The notes: a model not told the origin generated them from the sequence alone. 64,000 nucleotides of DNA from Leishmania donovani (GCF_000227135.1 NC_018256.1:251969-315968), one strand, 5' to 3'; counted from the first letter of the stretch, positions 30,470 through 41,086 are shown. A program made the numbers and translations.

Positions 30470-32785
30470 TTACAGATCGCCCTCGCCGTCTGTTTCAGCT
30501 TCTTCGTGCGCATTGGTGTCAACCTTCGGCTGCTCCTCCTCTTCCTCAGTCTCCGTGTCGGAGACGGTGTACTCGGCGTCGTCCGGCGGCAGCAGCGAGT
30601 CGTCCGCGCTCAGGTCAACGCTGCTGCGGAGCAGACGGTTAATGCGCTTCGAGTAGGCCGCCACGTCCGCCACCGGGAACTCGGCCTGCAAGTTTGCCGT
30701 ATCGTACAGCACCCACGCAATGTCTGTCGCCACCTCGTCATCCTCGTCCACGGTGAAGCGCTTGAACATCTCGTCCACCAGCGGGTGGCGGTAGTTAACC
30801 TCCAGCACACGCTCGGCAGTCATCTGCTGGTTAGCGAGGGACATTGACTGGCCGCGCATGATGCTGGCCAGGCGCGCCGTGATCTGGTTCTCACTGGAGG
30901 ACACAATGAATGCCTCATTCGTCATGCGCTTCGTCAAGATAACCTTGCGCACTTCCGAGTACCCGAAGAGCGCGCGCAGATGAGTAAAGAAGGAATCGTA
31001 CTTTTCCTTGCGCTTTCTATCGACCACTCGCTGCCGCGCGTCGCTCTCCTCGAACTGCACCCCCTCCTTCGCGAGGTTGATGAGCTTCTTGCCCGCAAAG
31101 TCAGTCAGCTGCGACACAACGTACTCGTCGATGGCGTCCGTCATGAAGATCACCTCAACATCGTGGTTGACGGCGTCCTCCAGCACTGGGGACTTCTTGA
31201 TCCGCGCCACCGAGTCGCCGGAGAGGTAGTAGATGCCCTTCTGCCCTTTCTTCATGCGGTCCACGTAGGTCTGGAGGCTGATGTACTCGCTTTCACTTCT
31301 ACTGGACTTGTAGCGGAACAGCTTCGTGAGGCGATTGCGGTTGTTGCTGTCCAGCATGACACCGAGACGGAGATGCTTGCCATACAGCTCCCAGAACTTG
31401 GTGTAGGCCGGCTTCTTGAGGTGCGTGTGTCCAGACGGAGCCGGGTTCTCCACCTGCTTCCCGTTCGCGATCGCCTCGTCCTGCGCTGCAATGTCGGCGA
31501 ACATGCTCAGCGTCTTACGCACAAGTTTCTTCTTGATCACGCGCAGAATACGACTCTCCTGCAGCACCTCACGCGACACGTTCAGCGGCAAGTCGTTGCT
31601 GTCCACAATGCCCTTGACAAAATTCAGGTAGCGCGGCAGCAAGTCGCGGAACTCGTCCGTGATGAAGACGCGGCGCACGTACAGCTTTATGTTCGTGTTC
31701 GGGACAGCGTTGTCGTCAGAGAAGGACGCCGGATCCACGGTGGTGGGGACGAAGAGGATCGAGTCGAAATCCACCTCTCCCTCGACCTTGAAGTGGTTGA
31801 AGTACAAGGGGTCACGGTAGTCGCCGGAGAAGGCCTTGTAGAACTTGTGGTACTCCTCCTCCGTCACGTTGCCAATCGGACGGGTCCAGATCGGGCGGTT
31901 CTCGTTCACCAGCGTCCAGCGCTTCTCCTTTACAACGCCCTGCGTGTCCCCTTCCTTGTCCGGGTCCTCCTCCACGGCACCCTCGTCGAGGCTCCTCTCC
32001 TCCGCGGCCGACTCCGGCGTCGCTGCCGTGCTCGCCACCTCCACCTCCTCCTGGACGTAGATGGGGAAGTTGATGAACTCACTGTACTGGTGAATCGTCT
32101 TTTTTATCGTTTCAGCGGACAGGAACTGCTCAGCGTCCGGCTTTAGCTCGATGGTGATCTCAGTACCGCGGCCGAGCGTGTTGCCGCGCGGGTCGGGGTA
32201 GAGGAAGTACTGTCCATCCCCCTTAGACTCCCAGACATACTGCTCGTCGCTGTCGTCGCTCTTGGACGCGACGCGCACGCGGTCGCCAACGAGAAAGACC
32301 GAGTAAAAGCCGACGCCAAACTGGCCAATCAGGTTGTTTTGGTCGCCGCCAACAGCGCCGACACCCTCCTGCAGTTTCTCGAGAAAGTGCTTGGTGCCAG
32401 AGGTGCCGAGGGAGCCGAGATGCTTTGCCAGTTCCTCCTTCGTCATGCCGACACCGCCGTCGCGCAGAATGAGCTCGCTCTTCTCCTTGTCGAAGGAGAT
32501 GCGGAGGTCCATCGTCGGGGCCTCGCCATCCTTCGTGAGCGGCTCCTTAGGGGAGGTGAGGTAGAGCACACGAATTTTGTCAAGTGCGTCGCTGCCGTTC
32601 GATATCAGCTCGCGCAAGAAAACAGCGCGGTTGGTGTAAAGGGAGTTGACGAGTATGTCCAGCATCTTCGACACCTCGGCCTGGAAGGCGATGGGGGTGC
32701 CGCGGCCATCACCAGCGGACACCGTGACGGAGCCGAGCAGCAGCAGTGCCACGAGCACCACGCGGAGTAAGCTCGAGTTCGCCAT
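30470..32785 (-). CDS. LPG3: ER HSP90 (GRP94), LPG biosynthetic protein LPG3
   Basis: 771 aa. ER-lumenal HSP90 chaperone; in Leishmania it is needed for lipophosphoglycan and other glycoconjugate synthesis. Signal peptide at 1-24 (MANSSLLRVVLVALLLLGSV). ATPase domain: ELISNGSDALDKIR at 59-72 (catalytic Glu59, Asn63), DGGVGM at 109-114, GQFGVGFYSVFLVGDRV at about 154-170. An acidic charged linker spans about 250-300. The middle domain carries NVSREVLQES with the conserved Arg. The C-terminus ends EGDL, a KDEL-type retrieval signal, after an acidic stretch. The start is the Met of the signal peptide; a tract (GATTTCTTTTCCCTTG) and AG (32793-32794) lie just before it. It sits inside the segment bracketed by the inverted repeats. 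Confidence 0.96.
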   Translation of the reverse strand: MANSSLLRVVLVALLLLGSVTVSAGDGRGTPIAFQAEVSKMLDILVNSLYTNRAVFLRELISNGSDALDKIRVLYLTSPKEPLTKDGEAPTMDLRISFDKEKSELILRDGGVGMTKEELAKHLGSLGTSGTKHFLEKLQEGVGAVGGDQNNLIGQFGVGFYSVFLVGDRVRVASKSDDSDEQYVWESKGDGQYFLYPDPRGNTLGRGTEITIELKPDAEQFLSAETIKKTIHQYSEFINFPIYVQEEVEVASTAATPESAAEERSLDEGAVEEDPDKEGDTQGVVKEKRWTLVNENRPIWTRPIGNVTEEEYHKFYKAFSGDYRDPLYFNHFKVEGEVDFDSILFVPTTVDPASFSDDNAVPNTNIKLYVRRVFITDEFRDLLPRYLNFVKGIVDSNDLPLNVSREVLQESRILRVIKKKLVRKTLSMFADIAAQDEAIANGKQVENPAPSGHTHLKKPAYTKFWELYGKHLRLGVMLDSNNRNRLTKLFRYKSSRSESEYISLQTYVDRMKKGQKGIYYLSGDSVARIKKSPVLEDAVNHDVEVIFMTDAIDEYVVSQLTDFAGKKLINLAKEGVQFEESDARQRVVDRKRKEKYDSFFTHLRALFGYSEVRKVILTKRMTNEAFIVSSSENQITARLASIMRGQSMSLANQQMTAERVLEVNYRHPLVDEMFKRFTVDEDDEVATDIAWVLYDTANLQAEFPVADVAAYSKRINRLLRSSVDLSADDSLLPPDDAEYTVSDTETEEEEEQPKVDTNAHEEAETDGEGDL

Positions 32786-33937
32786 GGTTGGTCTTTGCGC
32801 CCAACAAGGGAAAAGAAATCTTTTAAGAGAAGACGACAACACCGAACGGAGATCGAGAGCGAATCAGGAAAGGGTGTCGGGCTGCTTTGCAGAGCCGGCG
32901 GTGTTTGCTACTATTTACTAACAAGATGGCTGCCACGGACTAGAGCTTACTCTAACTGTTTCGTCGAATACGGCGACTTACTCTGTAGCTGCGCGGCGGC
33001 TGAAGAGTGCCGAGAGGAGAAGATTGGCTCTTACACACGCCTGTTTGTGTGCGTGCACACAAGTCTCGGCTACAAGGGAGAGGGGAAAAGGGGGGCAGAG
33101 GCAGGGGCAGGGGCACACACACACACACACAGAGGGAGGGAGGGAGAGAGAGCTCGTATTTGCACGAGAATAGAAAAGCGCAGTGGGCGAACAAAACGAA
33201 AAAGAATGAGCGAGCGAGCGAGCTGCGAAGGGTGAAAGCGTGCAGGCGCGAAAGAACGGGAAAGAATAAAGGCGGAGGTTTGCGAGTTGGCGAGACGTGA
33301 GTGAGTGCCCGCGCATCGTGTGCGTGCAGAGAAAGAGGGTGGCGAAGGGCGCTGCCACAGGTGTCACTGCCGATGTCCTGCACGTATCAACAAGAGCAAG
33401 AGCAGAACAGAGGAAAGCGATGCAGAGCAGTCACGCGAGCGTTTTGTTGCCGCGTGATGATATGGAAAAGCGACGGTACGGTTGTGCACAGAGTGGACGT
33501 CACACACGCACTCGTATGTTGGGCTCAGGTAGCATTGGATAGGAATGAGGGGCAAGGGGTGACAACACACATGGGCCCGGCACTGCGTTGACGACAGAAG
33601 TAAAGGAGAAGCACCTGTCCTCTCGCTGTGGGGTGGTTGAGCTTGACCTAGATGCGGACGGAAACAAGATGCCTCCTCTAACTTCGTGGCCAGCAATGCA
33701 TGTGCACGTCGGTTATCCAGGCCGGGCCACGCATGTGAGGCAGAGAGCAGCCGAGGGAGCGCGCTGCACGCTACTGCTGTCAAGCCGCTGCCGTTTTTTC
33801 ATGATCTTCTGCTTTGAAGGTGATGCATGCCTGGCGAGTCACGCACTTCACGCTACAATCACGGCGCTGTGAACAAAAACAAAATCGCTGTCATGCAGCC
33901 ACACACGTCGCCAGCGGCAAACCACTTGTGATTCCCT
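32786..33937. other. Spacer upstream of LPG3, no gene
   Basis: Holds the LPG3 leader, a (CA)n run at about 33114-33130, AG-rich DNA and the 3' UTR of the 191-aa gene. No credible open frame. Confidence 0.55.
32793..32794 (-). promoter_or_regulatory. Predicted spliced-leader acceptor AG, LPG3
   Basis: First AG after a pyrimidine tract at about 32802-32820; it gives a 7-nt native leader. A second tract and AG lie further upstream (AG at about 32825), so use of this site is uncertain. Confidence 0.4.
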
Positions 33938-34513
33938 TCACTGAATGGTGCGCTTCATGCTACCCTCACCTCCGTCCTCTACGCGAAAGACGCGCACCAC
34001 CGGGCCAACCGGCGCCGCGGCCGCGCCACCGTCGCCGATGCCCTCCAAGCTCCTCTGCGCGCGCTCGTAGCGCAACTGCATGCGACGTTGGCGGTCTTGC
34101 ACCGCGAAGTAACGCGGCAGCAGGTACGTCACCGCCAGCCAACCAAACAAGCCGGCGCCGAAGACGCACAGCACCACCTGCAGTTTGCGCAGCATCGACA
34201 GATTGTGCCTCAGGTCTCTCTGACGTTTTTCTCGCTGGTACTTGTCAACACCCTGGTTCATAATCTGCTGCGCTCGCGCCGAGCTCTTCACATCGAACTT
34301 ACGGCTTGTAGACTCACTCACAAACTGGCGTGCCTTACACGCCTCTCTCTGACGTCTCTCCAGCTCATCCAATGGGATGCCAAGCTCCTTCTCCGGATTT
34401 TGACGTGCAGCGCGAAGCAACCCCTGGACGCTGTCGGTGGTCACTCGGGCCGACTTCACCGCATCGCCGGCGGATGAAGAGCTGAAGTCACTAATGCCGT
34501 CATGACTAGCCAT
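33938..34513 (-). CDS. Small single-pass membrane protein of unknown function
   Basis: 191 aa, family not recognised. The N-terminal part (1-110) is polar and charged with a predicted long helix (QREKRQRDLRHNLSMLRK). One hydrophobic segment lies at about 111-133 (LQVVLCVFGAGLFGWLAVTY), directly followed by an Arg-rich helix (QDRQRRMQLRYERAQRSL). There is no signal peptide, so the anchor is internal. The start is strongly supported: a near-perfect tract (CTCTCTCCCCTCCTTCCCTG) and AG end one nucleotide before MASHDGISDF, which rules out the 21-codon upstream extension. Confidence 0.78.
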   Translation of the reverse strand: MASHDGISDFSSSSAGDAVKSARVTTDSVQGLLRAARQNPEKELGIPLDELERRQREACKARQFVSESTSRKFDVKSSARAQQIMNQGVDKYQREKRQRDLRHNLSMLRKLQVVLCVFGAGLFGWLAVTYLLPRYFAVQDRQRRMQLRYERAQRSLEGIGDGGAAAAPVGPVVRVFRVEDGGEGSMKRTIQ

Positions 34514-34514
34514 C

Positions 34515-34516
34515 CT
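34515..34516 (-). promoter_or_regulatory. Predicted spliced-leader acceptor one nt before ATG
   Basis: The minus strand reads CTCTCTCCCCTCCTTCCCTG, AG, G, ATG. This is one of the clearest acceptors in the window. Confidence 0.6.
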
Positions 34517-36781
34517 CAGGGAAGGAGGGGAGAGAGCCGGGAGACGAGCAGAGTGGTACGGGTGAGCACGCAACAAATGTAAGCAAGCGAAGGAAAAAGA
34601 GGCCGGGGGACGCCGGCGGCACGGAAATGGAAACGCCTCGAAGTACTGCTACTCACGCGCACAAACACATACGCGGCCTGTGTCCTCCTGGCGCAACCTC
34701 CCCTCTTTGTTGTTGTTGGAGCGCCTCCGTGCTGCTATCGCACCTGCTTATGCTTGCACCGCTAGCCAAAGGCAAACACAGCAGTGTCCGCACGTGCACA
34801 GAGGGGCGTGTGATAAGAGAGGAGGAGACAGAGAGACAACCCCACACCACGGAAAGGTCGAAGAAAAGTGCGGGGGGGGGGTCGCCGTGGTGGCAGAAGA
34901 GTGGTGGCAAACCTCAGAGAGAGAAAGCGAGAGAAAGAAAGGATAAGAGACACGACCGTGTGTGTGTGTGATTTGCCGCATAGGAAGCAACGGTTGATCT
35001 CCTCCTCCTTTAGCCTCAGCCCTCTGCACCACATCTCGGCGCGACGCGCACGTGCCAAATCCGCAACAGCGGAAAGAAGAGAGCCGAAGCACGCAGACAT
35101 ACAGAGAGAAGCTAGCAAGCAAGAACGTCATACAGCCGAGGCGAAGTCCTCAGTGGGGAGAGGGCGTGCGCGGCAAAATGTTGGCCAAGCGTAATCACCT
35201 CATAATCCAAGTGCTCGTCCCTCGTTGCATTCGTCTCTTGTTTTTCGTTTTCGAAGTGCTCAACAACTCTTATCCATAACCACACGCATACGAACGCCAC
35301 CATGGTCCTTCGCGACCAGGCGCACAGGTCATTCCTCCATCCACACCTTTCCAGTCAACACACGTTGCCTGTGCACTCTTGGTGCGTTGCACAGATCACC
35401 ACGCGGCATTCAACTTCGTTATAAGTAAAACCAACGGAGCACACGAACGGAACCAAAGAAGAAGAAGTAGGGGAGAGGGAGGAGGCAGAGAGTGTCGCAC
35501 ACTGAGGAGAAGGGAATGAGAGAAGAAAAACGGTGAAGGCTAAAAAAGGTGCATCTCCACCTCCCCGCCGCTGCCACACCACACGTGTGCACCGAGACGC
35601 TCACGCACGAGCGCACTGTCCCTTCCTTGGTCTCCCGCGCCATCCGCCCCTTTCTCTCTCCACCCTCTCACTGTTTTTCCTTGACGCTACGCGCATAAAG
35701 ATGCGCAGCCGTGGAAATCCTCACTTGCCACTTCCCCTTGCTTTTGGAGGGCTGCCGACACGACGTGTCTCTGTGCGTCCATGTGTGCGTATGCGGGTGC
35801 ACCTGTCCCCATCCCAGCATCTGTCGTTGTAGATGGTGGGGGTGAGAGAAGGGAAGGGGGAGGGGGGCGCAGCAAACATCAGTGAGGGTGTCCAGAGCAA
35901 AAACGACGAAGAAAGGACTGAACCATGAAAAACAAGAGGGCAAAACGAGGAAGCGAGGCACACCGACAAGAGCGCGACTCACACCGAGCCGAAGACGGAA
36001 GGCAGAGCGATGCGCCAACGGAGAACCAGTGACCGGGAAGAAAGAGGGGGAAGAGAGACGAAGGAAAAAAGGGAGAGGAGACGTGGGCGCGTGCGTGTGC
36101 GTCTTCACGGGTAAAGCGTGTCCTCCCCTTTCGCACCAGGCAGGCAGAGCGAAAGAGAGACAGAGGCACGTGCACACGCACACGCACGCGCCCACCAGTG
36201 ATGCAGCCTTTCATTCTGCACACGTGAGCGAGCGGGCTGCCACCGAGTAGAGGAGGTAGGGCGGGGGAGGTTGCGGGAGGGGCACAGAGAGAAAGGTATT
36301 TGAGAAACAGCAAAGACATTTGCTGAAGGTTCAAACAGACATTCCCTCGCTTCCGGCCCCGCCATCACACATAAGCACCGGCACACAAGCACTCAGAGAT
36401 GCACACTCCCAGAGAGAGAAGAGCGCAGAGATGAGAACGAGTGGCCGCCACAGTTGGCAGAGTGTGGGCGGAGGGAAAAGAGGATGGCAGGGAGGGCAGG
36501 AAAGAGCCGAAAAAAAAAAGCAATAAGAGAAAAAGGCAACACATGCAAAAGCTCAGAGTGAGGGGGTGCCACTTCCGTTCGATGTGCCGCCCCTCCCGTC
36601 CACTCCTTTCCATTAGCTCTTCTCCCTTACCTGATGACAGACGTGGGGGATCTCAGCGCGTGTTAATATCACGCGGTCCGGTCTCCACCGCACTCTCTGT
36701 GAGGAAGCCAAGCAGCCCTCCCCTTCCCTATCCCTGACAAAATGCCTTAACACTTCTGGTGGTTACAAGGTCAAGCACCAG

Positions 36782-37345
36782 TGACGTAGGGAGGTCAGAG
36801 CGATGTATCGCTGCTGATGTCGGCGGTCAGGCCCTGCATGGCGCGGCGTCGAGGCAACCCGCGACATTGAATATATTGTATGCCATCCGCATGATAGGCA
36901 ACGTGCCAACGTGACTCGAGCGTATCTCACCCGACCCTCGCACTGCCCACTGCTGGCGTGGGGAGCCTGCGCCACCCCGAGGGGGATGCACCAAATGACG
37001 CCCGGCATGATGGGAGCGGCGGCGGGTCGGCCTGCGAAGCCGGAGTGGGTAGAGCATGCGGCGGGGGCCGTACTCGCCGGGGANNNNNNNNNNNNNNNNN
37101 NNNNNNNNNNNNNNNNNNNNNNNNNNNNNNNNNNNNNNNNNNNNNNNNNNNNNNNNNNNNNNNNNNNNNNNNNNNNNNNNNNGGGGGCCGTACTCGCCGG
37201 TGACCGAGTCGGCGCATGGCTGTAACGCGTGTGCCTAGGGCCTCTTCGCACCACGCGATGGGGGCACTGTGGCAGGCCGTGGGGGGAGGGTCGAGCGGGG
37301 TTGAGCTCACGTTTGCATGGCAGAGAATGGACATGCTGAAAAGCT
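36782..37345 (-). repeat. 444-bp inverted repeat, copy B, split by a false gap
   Basis: Reverse complement of 20895-21338. The span is 564 positions, of which 99 are N. The flanks of the gap repeat 21 bp (37063-37083 and 37183-37203, one mismatch). 564 minus 99 minus 21 is 444, exactly the length of copy A. It lies in the long 3' UTR of the U-box gene, oriented opposite to copy A. Confidence 0.88.
37084..37182. other. Assembly gap (99 N), probably zero real length
   Basis: Both flanks carry GGGGGCCGTACTCGCCGG. Copy A shows this sequence once and runs through without interruption, so the gap and one 21-bp flank appear to be assembly artefacts. Confidence 0.85.
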
Positions 37346-37918
37346 GAACAATCGCTTCTCTCTTCCTTCTCCAAATACACATAAATACAGGAACAGGCAC
37401 ACATGACGCGAGTCGATAAACACAAAACAAAGGAAAACACAAGAAGGGGGTGGGGCGCATCGCAGGAGCGCATCTCACACAAGAATAAATTCAGGTGTGC
37501 AGGTGAATGGACACCGCCCGGCGGCGGTGTCGAGTGATCTCAATAATAAGTGAGGTGAGGCGTACTTCCTAAGCACGACAACGGTGCTCCAAGCCTGTCT
37601 TCCCCACACGCGATGCGCGCACGTGCGAGGGAGAGAGGGAGCGAGACTCCCTGTATATCAATCTCACGGAGAGCGACGAAGGCACTTGACACGTCAAAAA
37701 GAATGTGGATCTGCTCAGGATAGCAGAAAGAGATCCCGTGCAGCTTGTGCATGCGCGTATGCCCAGACTCCTGGTGCAATCAATACAGACTTCAGGCACT
37801 CACACGTGTGTGGTGGAGCGGGCGGGAAACGCGAGAGGGGAAGACAAGCGGGAAAAGGGGGCCGCGATCAACACGAGAGCGGACCTTGTTCTGAGGCTGT
37901 TCCGCCTGGACGCCCTCA

Positions 37919-39724
37919 TCAGAATTTGTACATGTCGTCCTCGGCCACCAGTTGTGTTGCCATGGTCTGACGCACTATCTGTTGCATGATCTTCGTCGCC
38001 ACAGCCGTGTTCGGGTTCAGTTGGGCGGCCGTCAGAGGGCGTCCGGTGATGGGGCAGACGGAGCCGTTCTGCTCCAGCCAGTTCATGATGGCCTCCTTTT
38101 CGTATGTCTGCCCGTACGGCGAGGAGACAGGGTTCTTCATGATGGCGCCAGTCAGCGCGCACAGAAGGTCGGCGTCCACGCCCTCGACACTGTCCTGCTT
38201 CGCACTCGGATTCACCTTGTGCCGGATCGGCGCGGCCGCCTTGTCGATAGAGATCTTGTTCTTCTTCTCCGGCCTCAGAGGAGGTATCTCGCTCAGCAGA
38301 CGCGCGCCACCAGCCGGGGCAGCCGGTGCGGCCACCGGCACCTGCTGCGCGGTCAGCTGTGAGATCATGGCAAGGAAGCAGCTGTCGATCCACTGAAACG
38401 TGGTCGAATCCTGCGCGATGAGGGTGTCGGCCGTGACACGACGGAACTGTCGATACCACGCCTCCGTGAAAGGCAGCCCGCAGCCGCCCACCTCCTTCTT
38501 CAGGAAAGCCTCAACGGTCGATCGCAGCGCAGCGCTCGACAGCTCGGGCAGCAGGCCGTCCATCGGATAGCAGGGCTCTTCGCCCATGGCATCGACGTTG
38601 CACATGAAGTGGAGGAGGTTGATGTACATAACCATCATTTGCCCTGACACACGCGCATCTGCCACGATGGGGCGGATCGACAGTTGGAAGAGGTCGTGGA
38701 AGAAGGTGCAGAAGATGCGCAACTCCTGGCTCGCCTCCTCCATGTGGTACGCTGCGAAGGCTCCGAAGAGGAAAGATAGGCTGAGGGAGTGCAACAACTG
38801 TCCAGCGACGCGCGGCGCCCGTGCAGTCATCGTCTCATGCAGATTTGAGGCCAGCGACTGCACATACATCATCACCGTCCCGTCGAGTAACGTCGTGGAG
38901 AGAAGGATGTGCTGACGCCACTGTGTCGACTCCTTCGAGGAGAACTTGAAGATGTTCATGATGGTCTGCATCGTGTTGTTCACAGCGCTCTGAGCCAACT
39001 GCGGTACCGTATCCGAGCTTGCGATGGCGTCGCCGAGCACGTCGCTCACCACCTGGATCGCCTGCAGACGCAGCATCAGGTTCAGCATAAAGTCCACCTT
39101 TTCCGTGAATTTGTTACAACTGTGCTCCTCGATCTTTTCCCCAGCTCCAAAGAAGGCCTGCGGCTGGGTGAAGCCTAGCAGGCCGCTAATGCAGTTGCAC
39201 CGCAGCTCGAACTCGTACGGAGGCTCCTTCAGCAAGATAGCCAGCAGCAGCTGAATTGCAAACTGCGTGTTGTGCTCCGCAAACTCGTGTACGGCCGCAG
39301 CCTTCAGTTTGTAGTCCATCACGCGCATCAGCAGCACTAGTACGTGCTCCGACATGCGGCCTAGCTCTGAATCAAACGGCATCGTGCCCTCGTCTTTGAT
39401 GGACTTCTCGAAGATACTCGTCATGTCCTCCAAGCACTCGAACACCACCGACCGCACCGGCTTGTAGAGAGAGAAGTTGTTCAGCAGCAAGCAGAACTTC
39501 GTCTTGCGGCGCAGCGGCACGGCCTTTACATCAGCGTTGTTCAAGTACTGCGCCACGACGACGCGAGAGACGCGGCGCACAGCCTCGCTGACGACGGCGG
39601 CATCGCCCATGTAGAACCCGTCTGCATTTGAGATGTCACTCATTTGAATCCATTGGTCGAGCTTGGTATCGTCGACCGCGGTACCGCTCTGGATGTAGGC
39701 GTCCAGTTCACCAATGTTCGCCAT
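37919..39724 (-). CDS. U-box domain protein, probable E3/E4 ubiquitin ligase
   Basis: 601 aa. The C-terminal U-box is at about 517-590: LLCALTGAIMKNPVSSPYGQ, then TYEKEAIMNWLEQNGSVCPI and TGRPLTAAQLNPN, with the hydrophobic and Pro positions used for E2 binding. The long N-terminal region (1-500) is predicted all-helical, with FCLLLNNFSLYKPVRSVVFE and many Leu-rich helices, like the repeat arrays of U-box scaffolds. It resembles the UFD2/E4 layout but is shorter, and I cannot confirm the UFD2 core. The start MANIGEL follows a long tract with C11 and an AG one nucleotide upstream of the ATG, ruling out the 32-codon extension. Confidence 0.88.
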   Translation of the reverse strand: MANIGELDAYIQSGTAVDDTKLDQWIQMSDISNADGFYMGDAAVVSEAVRRVSRVVVAQYLNNADVKAVPLRRKTKFCLLLNNFSLYKPVRSVVFECLEDMTSIFEKSIKDEGTMPFDSELGRMSEHVLVLLMRVMDYKLKAAAVHEFAEHNTQFAIQLLLAILLKEPPYEFELRCNCISGLLGFTQPQAFFGAGEKIEEHSCNKFTEKVDFMLNLMLRLQAIQVVSDVLGDAIASSDTVPQLAQSAVNNTMQTIMNIFKFSSKESTQWRQHILLSTTLLDGTVMMYVQSLASNLHETMTARAPRVAGQLLHSLSLSFLFGAFAAYHMEEASQELRIFCTFFHDLFQLSIRPIVADARVSGQMMVMYINLLHFMCNVDAMGEEPCYPMDGLLPELSSAALRSTVEAFLKKEVGGCGLPFTEAWYRQFRRVTADTLIAQDSTTFQWIDSCFLAMISQLTAQQVPVAAPAAPAGGARLLSEIPPLRPEKKNKISIDKAAAPIRHKVNPSAKQDSVEGVDADLLCALTGAIMKNPVSSPYGQTYEKEAIMNWLEQNGSVCPITGRPLTAAQLNPNTAVATKIMQQIVRQTMATQLVAEDDMYKF

Positions 39725-39725
39725 G

Positions 39726-39727
39726 CT
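39726..39727 (-). promoter_or_regulatory. Predicted spliced-leader acceptor one nt before ATG
   Basis: The minus strand has CTCCTCCTCCACTATT, a C-run, CAACCCAACCCACTCA, AG, C, ATG. Confidence 0.55.
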
Positions 39728-41040
39728 TGAGTGGGTTGGGTTGGGGGGGGGGGAATAGTGGAGGAGGAGCGAGATGACCGTATGCACAGTCCAGGCACGA
39801 AATAAGACAAACCCCAACAAAATCGAGAAAGGCGGTCAGCCCTGCGCAGTTAACGGGTTCTGGGTATGACCAACAGCGGCAAGGCGCCGAAAACAGGTGT
39901 TGGACAAAGGCGGTGCCTTTCCTGGTCGATGTGGACTGTTGTCTGTGTAGGCAGTGGGGTGTGCGTGCGTGTGTGTGTGTACACAAGCACGGACGTGTTG
40001 TCTATGATAAAGGTCACTGCTTCCTTTTGGTGATCACTTTAAAGCACAGGAGAGAAGGGAGGAAGACGGACCTGCACACGATGCTGCACACAAACACACA
40101 GAGAGGGAAGGCGGGCGAGTAAGAAGGGGTGGGGTGATGGAGTGGTAAGTATAGGTCTATGTTTGCCTAAAGAGAGAAGGGCAGTTACGCCTGCAGAGGG
40201 TGGTAGGGAAAGATGAAGGAGCGGAAACAGACTGAGCGTGCGCACCGGTCCGCGCGTATGGTGGATGTGCGTGTACGTGTTTGCGTGTAGATGTATGCGC
40301 AGGGCGAATCGACACCAACATCACCGAGGGAGGCGGAAACGTGCGCAGCAGCGACAACCAAAAAGGGAAGGGCAGGTACGATGAGCACGCGCGATGCGAA
40401 GAGTGAAACATCGATAGAGAGATAGAGCAAGAGAGAAGTGCGAGTGTATGCCAGACGTGAATCCAATCCAGAGGAGGAGAAGAAGGGGGAGAGGATGAGA
40501 GGGGGGACGACGGTTTGGTGTTTGCCCCTTTACGGAGATGTGTGCTCGAACAGCTGATTGCCTCTCGTCTCTCACTTCTTTGGTACCTATATATATATAC
40601 ATGCATATGTGTGTGTGTGTGTGCTCCGCGTCAGGGTGGTGCTGCCATCACTTGGATGACGATGAGGCAGCAAGAGAAGAAAGCGGAGGTGCACGGTGCG
40701 CCGGCCTATGTGGGTACATGTCGGAATCCATACATGCCACTGTCTTGCGCACGCGCATCGTCACATGCATACATACTCGCACACTTGACTCCGGCTCTCT
40801 TGCTCGCCCACCCTGCGTCTCCACGCATCGGTGATTTTCCATTCTATATCGGCCTTGTGTGATTGTCGCTGGCACGCGCACTCATTCCGTCTGCAGCATC
40901 GCAAAGAAACCCGAAAGCGTGACGTCGAGACGCAAGTGCCCCGCGCGCCCTCTCTCACGCGTATTCGCCCACCGCAAAAGACGCGAGACGCCACGTCACT
41001 GGCCCTTCGCTGCGTCGCTCTCGCACTCTATTTCCTCCGC

Positions 41041-41052
41041 ACACACACACAC

Positions 41053-41086
<34 letters not shown>
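41041..41086. repeat. (AC)n(ACAG)n compound microsatellite
   Basis: Seven AC units pass into about eight ACAG units, ending ACACAG. The boundary suggests a point-mutated AC array that expanded as a tetranucleotide. Confidence 0.92.

Larger units (their letters stand above)
34514..37918. other. Long 3' UTR region of the U-box gene with repeat copy B
   Basis: 3.4 kb without a gene. It contains copy B of the inverted repeat (36782-37345) with an assembly gap inside, AG-rich tracts and several poly-A stretches (for example 36510-36518). Minus-strand open frames over the repeat are repeat-encoded and non-genic. Confidence 0.6.

Noticed and set aside
30980..32146. 388-aa plus-strand open frame over LPG3
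   Set aside because: Exact antisense of the LPG3 coding region; Leu/Val/His/Arg-rich translation typical of the reverse frame.
36763..37482. 239-aa open frame across repeat copy B and the N gap
   Set aside because: It is the repeat read in one frame and crosses the false gap; the matching frame in copy A is open only because the copies are identical.
37919..39724. Full UFD2-type E4 ligase for the U-box protein
   Set aside because: The U-box is clear, but the UFD2 core could not be confirmed and the protein is shorter; only the domain-level call is kept.
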